Shown here piece by piece: positions 47,978 to 57,632 of a stretch of DNA of 64,000 nt; the first letter of the stretch is position 1, and every line of letters begins with the position of its first letter. The notes beneath the pieces were generated by a model. It did no database searches. It saw only the letters and a list, made by a program, of their open reading frames with translations, and was not told the origin of the DNA. The translations under genes were made by a program, and so were the position numbers. This stretch comes from Zelopaecilomyces penicillatus (Eukaryota > Ascomycota > Sordariomycetes > Hypocreales > Pseudodiploosporaceae), in assembly GCA_005765155.1 (NCBI GenBank), contig VCCP01000005.1, forward strand, positions 1,302,001 through 1,366,000. The letters are read 5' to 3'.

Positions 47978-49270
47978 ATGAACAATTCCCGAATGATGCC
48001 GCCTCAACCAAGAATCGCTGTTGTTGGTGGAGGTCCGGCCGGGTTGACAATGGGTGTTCTGCTCCACAAACACCGTATCCCATTCACTATTTTTGAGGCT
48101 CGTTCAAAGCCCGGGGAAGAGGAGCTGGCCAATCCTTCTGGGATGCTCGACCTCCACGAAGAGTCCGGGCTTGCCGTCATCAGGGAATGTGGTCTGTATG
48201 ATGATTTCATCCCGCTAACCGGAGAATGCACTGAGGAATTTATCGTTGCGGAGAGGAATGGAAAGCCGGTGGTTAATTCTCACGGAAAAGGAACTCGTCC
48301 CGAGATTTCGCGCAACAACATGACCAAGCTTTTGCTCGGCCGTATTCCTGAAGACAATATCAAATGGGATCACAAACTCTTGACTGCCACCAGGCCAAGC
48401 ACGTTTGGCAACGGTGAGACTGAGCTTGATTTTGGTCCTCACGGCAAACACACATTCGACTTGATGATTGGAGCCGATGGCGCATGGTCCAGAGTCCGCC
48501 AGTTACTCACAGACATGAAGCCGCATTACTCGGGCACGCAGGTCATCACTGTCACGATTAAAAACATCACAACAAAATACCCGCACCTGGCTTCTCTTGT
48601 CGGTAGCGGATCTTTCACCGCGCTCGGAAATAGGCACGCGATAATATCGCAGCGCGGACCCATCGACTCTTCCAGGATCTACTTGTGGCTCACGCTCGCC
48701 GGCGAGGACTTTGCCACCACATCTGGCTGGGCCAGCAAAACAGCTTCAAGCATCAAGGATGATCTGTGTAAGGACGACGCGCTGCTCGGGTCGTTTGGTG
48801 CTGTGATTAAAGAGCTGGTAACCACGGCTTGCGATGAGGAATCAGCAGACAATGCCGGCGCGAGTTTGGACATGAGACCGCTCTACACACTGCCACATGG
48901 AAGCTCCTGGGAACATCAAGTTGGCGCAACTCTTGTTGGTGATGCGGCTCACTTGATGCTGCCGAATGGAGAAGGCGTCAATATCGCCATGCTTGACTCT
49001 CTTCTGCTCTCAAAGGCCATTATCAAGGCATATGAGACGACTGGCGAGAGTAAAGACCGATTCCAGAGTGTCTTTGACCCGCTCTTGAAAGAGTTTGAGG
49101 ATTCATTGGTGGCACGGGCAAAAGAGACAGGCAAAGATACAGATGGTTTGATTGAGCTGATGTTTGGGAACGACGATGCAGCATATAGTTTTGCAAGTTT
49201 TCTTCCACAGTTTGAAGGCGCAGAAGGGTTGGAAGGGGTTAAGGGGGGGGGGGGGGGGGGGAGTAAATAG
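47978..49270 (+). CDS. FAD-dependent monooxygenase, TetX/salicylate-hydroxylase-like
   Basis: One exon of 430 residues. The family uses NAD(P)H and O2 to hydroxylate aromatic or related substrates. The FAD motif is RIAVVGGGPAGLTMGVLL (about 12-29), followed by FEARSKPGE, an arginine motif in RPEISRNNMTKLLLGRI, LMIGADGAWSRVRQLLTD, and the second FAD motif VGDAAHLMLPNGEGVNIAML. The order and the EISRNNMTKLL block resemble the TetX-like branch of flavin monooxygenases. The frame is open further upstream without an ATG, so I start at 47978; ATGs at 47993 and 47996 are alternatives. The C-terminus is read through a 19-G run and ends GGGGGSK, so the true end may differ if the run is mis-sized. Substrate unknown. 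Confidence 0.85.
   Translation: MNNSRMMPPQPRIAVVGGGPAGLTMGVLLHKHRIPFTIFEARSKPGEEELANPSGMLDLHEESGLAVIRECGLYDDFIPLTGECTEEFIVAERNGKPVVNSHGKGTRPEISRNNMTKLLLGRIPEDNIKWDHKLLTATRPSTFGNGETELDFGPHGKHTFDLMIGADGAWSRVRQLLTDMKPHYSGTQVITVTIKNITTKYPHLASLVGSGSFTALGNRHAIISQRGPIDSSRIYLWLTLAGEDFATTSGWASKTASSIKDDLCKDDALLGSFGAVIKELVTTACDEESADNAGASLDMRPLYTLPHGSSWEHQVGATLVGDAAHLMLPNGEGVNIAMLDSLLLSKAIIKAYETTGESKDRFQSVFDPLLKEFEDSLVARAKETGKDTDGLIELMFGNDDAAYSFASFLPQFEGAEGLEGVKGGGGGGSK
49243..49261. repeat. Homopolymer run of 19 G at the 3' end of the monooxygenase
   Basis: Nineteen consecutive G residues immediately precede AGTAAATAG. A change of length would alter or extend the last few residues. Confidence 0.9.
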
Positions 49271-50653
49271 AGCAATGGCTTAGCAATGAATATTCGGGTC
49301 AGTAGCAGGTAATATAACTCTTCATACAAAGACATCTTGGCGATCGGCATGTGTGAGTTGTTGTTAACTTGTTTGTTATAGTCTTGTAGAGACCAAACAT
49401 GGAAGATTTGAGGCTGGGTCAGCATATCAAATAAACACAACTTGATTGGGTGGGCCACGGCTGAAGCTGGACCGAAAAACCGCATGCCGTTCCCTCCCGA
49501 ACCCACAGACGATGCTGCAGTCTCATCGGCGAGTCAACAGGCACCATCGGCCATGCAGCCGATCCCCTCTGGACAGAGCGTTGCACTGATTGCATCATAT
49601 ATACCTATAGAAGTTATAGGGAGTAAAGAAAAGGTCTCCATCATTTCAGCATGGCCTGCGATGAACTCCATCTTTCCCCCCTCTTCACTCTCTGCCCCCG
49701 GATTAAACCTCCTTTTGCTCGTCATTGGACTGCCCAACCCACCTACACACAACTCTAACCGTGATGGGCGAGGAGCCGCGATGAATAGCGGCCCGGTCAT
49801 GATGATGCTGGTTCATTGTCAGGATGAGTGAACGGAGGATCCTTTCAGTGCTCTCTGGCCGGGCGGTTCTCGCACCAGCCCCCACCAACTCACCTACGGA
49901 GGACAGGCCACAGACTAGGTGTACAGCGGCCTAGCCCCCACTAATTGTGGTCTGGGGCAGGGATCGTTGGGGAGCTGACTGACCGACGGGCCTCCACTAT
50001 TAGATTCGGGTTCAATTGCAATCCAACAGCTTGGCCGATGACTTTCCCTCTCGTTCGTTGCTCAGCCTCTCCCTCTTCACAGGCTCGCAGCCCATCGCAG
50101 CTCCTCACAGCTTTCTCGCAACAGAAGGCTTTGCATTATTCGCTTCGGTCTGGACCCTCAGGTGATTCTCCCTGGACGGCCGTTGCGCGCTTGCGACGAG
50201 GCGCAGAAGCCTCGTAGAAGGACCAATCCTCAATCCAGCCGCACTCTTGTCTGTCTGTCCCACACACAGCTTGCCATCCATCACCGCCAATCACCTCCGA
50301 AGCACCCCTCCATTTGGCCATCTGAGGATCCCGAGTGTCACCGCGGCCCCTCCTCGGACCACCGGCTATTGTTTTTGGTTTGTCCTACTTTTCTTGCGGC
50401 TGTTACACGTGCAAAGAAGCGATACGCAATCGCAGTGCACAGGGCGGGACGCCGCCGACATGCACGCGGTGCTCCCGGAAGAGCCAGACAGTTTGACTCG
50501 GCCGACTCGACGATCAAGGCGACCAAGACGACCAAGACGCCCTGCGACGCCCTGCGAATGACCTGCAATTCCGCACCGCCGTCTCCATTTGCGTAACGTT
50601 GGGGAGGATCCAATGGGAGGACGTCCAACTAGAATAGGACAGGGACACACAGC
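49271..50653. other. Upstream region of acuK
   Basis: 1.4 kb holding the monooxygenase 3' end and the acuK promoter and leader. 49442-49831 is open on both strands but shows no family motif. From 50040 the sequence is C/T-rich and leader-like, with several upstream ATGs (for example 50162, 50247). No RNA gene seen. Confidence 0.5.
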
Positions 50654-52903
50654 ATGAGTGAACACAAGGCCGCAGCCGGCGCCATGGAGACCAACGGCAA
50701 GGCTGTTGAGCGAGCCAAGCTGGCCAAAGCCGAGTTGAGTGAGCGCGACAAGCAGCACGAGCCAGCCGTTGGAGCTGCTACGGAAACGAATTCAAAGAGC
50801 AGTCCCAAGAAGCGACGCAAGGTCAATCATGGTATGTGCTCGATATATTCGTCCTTTTCCTCATCTACTTCCCTGCCGTCCACAGCTGGACGGGAACTAC
50901 GGCGTTGGCGCCTCTTCTCTCTTTCCCCCATTCATGCAATCTCCTCGTACAGCATAGGCTAACATCGAATGCGCGCTTGCAGCATGTGTATATTGCCGGA
51001 GATCGGTAAGAATGCGCAACCCGTCCCCGAAAGTCGCATCGAAAGCGATGGCAATAAACGTGCTTTGCTGACAATCAATTTCTTCACGTTGCGGACGAGC
51101 AGCACATGACTTGCGATCTTGTAAGTAGAGTAACGCATCATTGGGAGAATCATCTCTTGGCGTGAAACTGCCGTGGATAGCTCTGCACCCCCAATTCGTT
51201 TTCCGGTTCAACATTGCTGACGTTGACCGCAGGAGAGACCTTGCACGAGATGCATCAAGAGAAATATTGGCCATCTCTGCCACGACGAACCTCGCGACGC
51301 AGATCCGAAGAAAAGCAAAAACCCATCCAGCAAGGGTGCCGACGAGTCGGAAGCCATGCCTCAATCCGACATGGGCCACTCAATATCTAGCAATATGGGC
51401 TTGCCAGCGAACTTCGATGGCACCAGACCTCGGGCCAACTCTGGGTTTGGAGCTGGGGGTGTACTTGGTCAAGGCAATCCACTGTCTCTTGTGCAACCGG
51501 ACACCTCATCGGCGCTGCAAGGTGGTACCATAAACGGCGGTGGGAATACGAATCAAGGTGAGTGCTAGTGAGGGTAAATGGATGAAGAATACTCCGAAGC
51601 CCTACAGCTTGGGATTGGATGCACAAGTCCTTCCCCTCTTCCCATCCAGATTAAATGCACAACAAGTGCGAAACGCCATGGTTCGACTGGCTAACCATGG
51701 AACAACGGCAGGCTTTTCGGATGCTTGGTTGACCGCTCAGAGCTTCAATAATATGAATACCTATAACCCCAACTACATGATCGGCCCAGATGTCACGCAT
51801 GAGTTTAACCTGCTCAACGATTTCCTGCACAGTAGTCTCCTGGATGATAACGGCGTGCCGCCGGACGCCACCTCGCCAAACGCAGCATTCAATCGAACGG
51901 CAAACCAGGCAGGCATGATTTCCGGTTTAGGTGGCCTCCACGGTTTACCGCCAGGGCCTTCAGCTCCAGCGGCGAACCTCCAAGAAAGGGGATCCATGCT
52001 GCCACCGCCACCGCATGTGGAAGGCCATCATAAATCTAGGGCTACCTCCGAGAGAGACAAGACGCGTGAATACTACCTACAGGCTGCCGACCCTTCAGGC
52101 AATGACAATCCCGAGGAACGCATGTCTCGCGTTCTCAAAGCCAAGTACGAAGCCGGCCTGCTCAAACCGTTCAACTACATCAACGGCTATGCACGCCTCG
52201 GGAAATATCTCGATGGCCATATTGCACCATCGTCAAAGCAGAAAATCCTGCGCACAATCAATCAGTTCCGGCCCAAATTCAGGGAAAAGGCGCAGGGTCT
52301 TACGGACATGCAGCTTGTATATGTGGAGATATGGTTTGAGAAACAACTCATGGACTATGACCGCGTGTTTGCCAGTATGGCTGTTCCAGCGTGTTGTTGG
52401 AGGCGGACAGGAGAAATATTCAGGGGCAATAAGGAAATGGCGGAGCTCATCAATGTGCCCGTGGATCAGCTGCGAGACGTAAGTAACATGCATTCTTTTT
52501 TTTTCTTTTTCGCAAAACCATGCTCCTGCTGTGACAAACCTTGACCTCGATATATAGGGCAAAATTGCACTGCACGAGATTTTGACGGAAGAGTCCATGG
52601 TTCGGTACTGGGAAGAGTTTGGCACTATTGCTTTCGACCCAGCCCATGATACGCTTCTTACTGCCTGCTCACTCAAAAACCCGAGCGACACGTCGGAACA
52701 TCCGATTGTAAAATGCTGTTTTTCCTTTACCATTCGCCGTGACGAACACAAGGTGTAGGTGCTCCTCGCTAACTCCTCATACCAAACTATACCATACTAC
52801 ACCAAGATGCTCTCCATTTACACTAAAAAATGCTAATTTGAGGTGCCCTAGACCTGCGTTGATTGTTGGGAATTTCTTACCTCATGACCCCCCGCCTCAA
52901 TGA
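50654..52903 (+). CDS. acuK: AcuK-type transcription activator of gluconeogenesis (Zn2Cys6 + PAS)
   Basis: Seven exons, 50654..50831, 50983..51005, 51103..51120, 51233..51557, 51712..52478, 52558..52754 and 52852..52903, give 519 residues. Spliced, exons 1-4 encode KKRRKVNHACVYCRRSHMTC then DLERPCTRCIKRNIGHLC, a Zn2Cys6 cluster with Cys61, 64, 71, 77, 80 and 89. This is the AcuK/AcuM/Ert1 signature; these proteins switch on gluconeogenic genes (PEP carboxykinase, fructose-bisphosphatase) on non-sugar carbon. Exons 2 and 3 are only 23 and 18 nt. Intron 4 ends at GGCAG before GFSDAWLTAQ, as in relatives, although its sequence is open in another frame. A PAS-like region follows (MAVPACCWRRTGEIFRGNKE, about residues 400-490). 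The last exon reads PALIVGNFLPHDPPPQ, the family C-terminus. AcuK rather than AcuM is my judgement from overall pattern. Confidence 0.9.
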
Positions 52904-53719
52904 ATCACTTGGTCATGATCTAGGATATATGAGATTGGAACCCTTAGAATTTCTTTGTTCTGCTCTTGAATGACGGAGAGATTGATGTGGGCAAGGGTAA
53001 ATAAGGAGACCAATATTGACGGACGAAACTTTTTTTTGGGGCTACAGGGAACAAGGCGTTGGGATCAGTAATTTTCCTATTATGACTTTGTTGTTACACT
53101 TTGGTACATCTTACATCGGATCTTGGAAACAACACCACCATTTGTCTTTGTATTTTGTAAAAACCTGTATTCTTGCTTGCGGTTTATCGCAACGTACAAA
53201 TTGAATCAAGGGGCGCTTACGCTGGCCAAATATACTAGCAATGGCTGTGATAAATTGTGCCCCTGGAACTTTTATATCACCATTCTTTCGAGTTCACTAG
53301 AAAATGCATTAGCCAAACTGATGGGGGGTGAAGTTACTTCTGTTCTTCCCTGTGCCGGGACAGTTGGAGTATGTTTGTCAAGTTGGCGTGCAGGGCAGGT
53401 GCGTGGGTTGAGGCTCCTTCCCGGTAGACACGCCATCCATAACCATTCACGTCCATCGCTACTCACCTACCCGAGCACCTACCCATCTCAAGTAATTGAT
53501 CACTGAGAAAAAACAATTCTCATTATGCGGCTGCTGGCCCCTTTCCTCCCATGTCAACACCAAATCTTGGCAATTCCAAAACTCAGCAGTTTGGAGAATA
53601 GCAAAACAAGCGAATCGATCTCCTTTAGATGTACCTATAGGTCCTCCACACCGCATTTTCTCATTCAAATCTAGCCAATTTCCCCTAGCGGTGAATGAAG
53701 AACATCGAACTTGTCAAAC
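52904..53719. other. Tandem spacer between acuK and ZIP4
   Basis: An 816-bp interval with the acuK 3' end and the ZIP4 promoter. Frames at 53016-53506 show no family motif. Confidence 0.5.
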
Positions 53720-56700
53720 ATGCCTTCTTCTGAGCTCAACGCCGCCAGCAGGATCAGGAAGATTTGCTCTATCCTCGGTGGGTGGTTTCTATTCACCCAA
53801 ACATAATTGAGGGAAAAAGCCAACTTGCTCACACAAATTGCCACAGACTTTGCCGTTGACATTCATCTTAAGCTTCCCGAAACTCGCGATTCGCGGAGTA
53901 CTGATCTACTGCTCGCCGACCTTGGCCACCACATTCAGATAGTAAAAGACATTGACCAGCCAACCAATGGTATTATTTCCTCGACGATTGCCAAAAGTTT
54001 GGAGAAAGAAGGGCGGAATCTATGGAATCTTTGCGTGCGTTTGAAAAGACATGCCGACGGCATGCCCACAACAAAAGAGGGATCGAAACTGCTGCTGCGG
54101 GCAAGGTTATTCGGATTTCAGATTCTGGAACTTGGTTGTGATTCCCGGGAACGAAACAAGGATACGCATTCAAGCAATTCTTATTTAATAAATCTAGTCC
54201 TAACACTTGGTAAACTATGCCTTGCCGAATCAGAACTGGATTTAGCAAGGCTCGTCTTGCAAAAAGCGGCTGTATATGCGGAAAGGTTGAAAGTATCCAT
54301 CAGTGAAGAACTGGAGCATAGCAATACCAGACAGGTAACAAGGCCTCTGACAGAATATCTAGCGTTAAGAATGACAATGGTAAGTAGACTGATTACCCTC
54401 AATCGATTTATTGAATGATATTTTTTTTGACGGATGGGCGAGTCATGGAAAGAAGATAGACTCGATGTCGCGGAACATATATTTGGCAAGGTTACGGATC
54501 TCCAACCAACAATGGACACTATTTCGGCAGAGGTCATGGCCGATACCCTGCAGCACATAGGTTTTGATATAGAATCCAAAGGAGATCACATCATGGCGCT
54601 CAAGTGGCTAAAACGAGCCTATGATATCATTAACGGCCAATCGTTGGAGAAGCTGTCCTCACATGGACTGGAATTGCGTCTTGCGATATGCCAGGGACTA
54701 GTTCAGGCACTGATGCACATCGGTACGCTGGAATCTCTCCAAGAATCTGGCAATCTTATTGCCTATGTGGAATCAGAAATTGGAGACAAGCCAATAGTTC
54801 TGCACTGGAGATTAGAGATGCTACAAAGGGCGTCGGATGAAGTATTCGATGTTGAAGCATATTCATGCATTCTCCGTCGGATGGTAAAGTCATTTGATTC
54901 ATCAGATGGGACGTTCAACTTCTTGTTACATCGCATCCAAGCACTCAGAGAGAAAAGCTCACGTCTTGCCCGTGGCTTGCTCGATGAGCTTCTATTGAAG
55001 CACATCTTGCCATCCAAAAGAGCAGAGTGGATTGGCAAAATAGTTGTTCGAAGGATATGGATGAGCACAATGGAGGTTGATCCTGTTGATGTTCTCACAG
55101 ATCTAAAGTGCATACTGGATACAGTCTATGATCAACTCTCTGACACTCTTGGCCCCGATACGGTTGGAGCTGCTCACCTAGTAAGCTCATCCGTAGGATC
55201 GTTAGATTCAAGTCCCAACAGCTAATCAGCACATAGATCATCTGGAAAAAGGTCGAAGCTGTGTTTGAAGAGAAGAGCTTCAGCAAAGCTGAGGCATGGT
55301 GCTTGGTTGCCATGCATGCCACTTTTGCAAATGCGGGAGAGGCGAACCGAGGCAAGTTTGCAAGAAAACTAATAATTTGCGCCTTTAGCCTCAACGAACT
55401 AGATGAGGCTAAAAGTATCTTCTCCTCCATGTCCAAAGGGGCCCAGGACCACGTACTAACCAGATACCTGATGTTCAAAGTCGTACTCCGCTGCTGGGAT
55501 TGTGACCTTGGCCGTCAGTGCATTGAGCATCTAAGTCAATCAAGCGAGAAAAGCCAAACTCGTGACCTTCTTTATGCTTGCATCAGAGAAGCTCAACAAG
55601 TTGGAGATAAACTTTGCTCAATAGCCTCTCTTAAGGCTGTCGCCGAAACATGGACTGAAGGTGACGTCTCCGCGAACAACTTTCCATCTGTGTTGCGGTG
55701 CACTATACGCCTCATTATCTCGATTGAAGAACAAGAAGGCTCAAAAGAGAACTTATCTCAAGTCGCACAACTCACCGAAGATCTTTGCAACACGTTTGAA
55801 AGGGGTAAGTTACTATATTTTAGCCCTACAAGTGAATACTAACGTATCCCAGCTGCTAAGTTGGCTCAAGTCAAACCCAAAGACAAGAACGGTAATGTTG
55901 TATTCACTGTACAGGAGTTGAACTGGTTCAGGAAGAATTCGTACAACATTGGCGTCACGCGCTGTGAGAAATGGGGGCTTTCACATCTTGTTCGGCAATT
56001 CAGAACCTGCCTTGTGTTCATTGACTCGTATCCTGAAGATTTGCCGCTCGCAGATGTCACTGAGAGGGCTTTAATGGCCCTGCGCTGCCACTTCATCACG
56101 GCAGCGGCGCTCATATCTCTGGCACGGGCCGAGGAAGAGCCCGAATGTCAACTGCAACACTACATTGAAACGAGACATCATGTTGCGGCTTATGATGCTT
56201 TGTGTCAAACAGACGTTGCATCACAAAATGAGATGATTATTAGCGACTTGATGAGCAAACTATCGACCTTGCTAGTGTTCGACTTTGAAAGCGCAATCTG
56301 TCTGAGGAGTTGGGATAATTTGACCCATATCATTAGAAAAGGGAAAATTTGTAAAGATGAGGTAATGTATAAAGCGATGGGGGATTGTTTACTAAGAAGT
56401 AGAGCGCCCGGTATATGTAGGTAAAGAAAGCGCACGGAAGGAAAGAAATGGCATTGAACACTGACAATTGATGTTTAGTCATGTTTGCAACGATGAGCAT
56501 TATTATCGACGAAATATTTGAGCTAGAGCACTTTGATGCTGAAAAACTGGCAAAGTATATACGCTGCATGCTGCAAGCTATCTTGCCTCTTGATGATACC
56601 CTGGGGATTCAACTCCTTGATCAAGCGTTGCGGATAGCTCGCAGAGGCCAAGAGGTAAAGAACAACCATTTCTCAACCCTGCTCTGTTGATTTTGTTGCA

Positions 56701-57024
56701 AAGTTAGGGGAATAGCATATCATTTAAAGGCCATTAAAGTTACAACGATCTCATACTGAATTTTAGAAAGAAAAACTAATGGTTAATCCACAGGTCGGCC
56801 AGCAGTTTCCCTCCGCCGAGATCGAGTGGCTCGTTGCCACCACATTCAACCACGCCATTGACTATTATGCCAGGGGTGATGAAAACCCATGCCACAGCTG
56901 GGCCCTGAAGGCCATGGAACTAGCAGGATATCTAGAGGATGGCGGTGTGCTTCGGGAGAGCTTGCAAGCCAAGTTTGCCAGACTACGACTCCAAAGCACA
57001 TCCGAGCAACAGATATTACAATAA
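53720..57024 (+). CDS. SPO22: Meiosis protein SPO22/ZIP4 (TPR)
   Basis: Seven exons, 53720..53777, 53820..54379, 54443..55180, 55237..55804, 55853..56410, 56479..56654 and 56794..57024, give 962 residues. Spo22/Zip4 is a TPR scaffold of the ZMM group that promotes crossovers and synapsis in meiosis. Family landmarks are LWNLCVRLKRHAD, LGKLCLAESELDLARLVLQK, SWKEDRLDVAEHIFGKV, ALKWLKRAYDII, ELNWFRKNSYNIGV, NFDAEKLA-like FDAEKLAKYIRCMLQ and EIEWLVATTFNHAIDYY. TPR helices fill the whole chain. Exons 2-7 are firm; the first exon (MPSSELNAASRIRKICSIL) is a best guess, joined by a 42-nt intron that is at the short limit, and chosen because the frame is closed by TAA just upstream of exon 2. Expression only in the sexual cycle would be expected. 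Confidence 0.88.
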
Positions 57025-57632
57025 GTAACCGAGATGGGCGCTCACCGAAAGTTCCAGCATGGTTAAGCAAACCGCACATTAGTTCAAAGACTGGGCACCA
57101 GAGAATACAACACAGAATAATCGAGGTGTCTTTCATCCAATAACACTTTCATGCTGGGGGGTATCTAAAAATTCCTGTGTGTTTGCATAATCAAAAAGGC
57201 TAGTCAAAGTTACATATAACATAACATCCTCGAGCCCAAGTCAATGTACGAGTACGTGGCCCTTGTGCAGGAAAGACAGAAGCAGAAAAACAAAATCATG
57301 CCATCATTCAAAAACAAAATTCTCCTTGGTATCTCCACCACTTGCCTCCGCAAATGACAATAATGATAAGGGTATAGAGCCACCCTCGGGAGGGAACAGC
57401 TTTGAACGAAAGGCCAGATTCATAGATAGCGTTAAATGACCATTACCGACTTTTCCTTCACAGTCGTCGAGGTTTCTGAAGTGTTTATTCCATGCCATCA
57501 ATACACGCTGAAGATGCTAATCAAACAACCCTCCACCGTTTTACCCAAAGTTCGAAGAAAGAAAAGCAAAAGCAAATTCCACAGCAACCATCTGGTCGCT
57601 TATCAGGCTTGCTCTCACTCTAAAGGGAAAGC
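57025..57632. other. Convergent 3' spacer between ZIP4 and the Zn2Cys6 gene
   Basis: A 608-bp tail-to-tail spacer. Short frames on both strands show no motif. No gene seen. Confidence 0.55.

Noticed and set aside
49442..49831. Region open on both strands between the monooxygenase and acuK
   Set aside because: No recognisable motif on either strand and no splice partners; left as intergenic.
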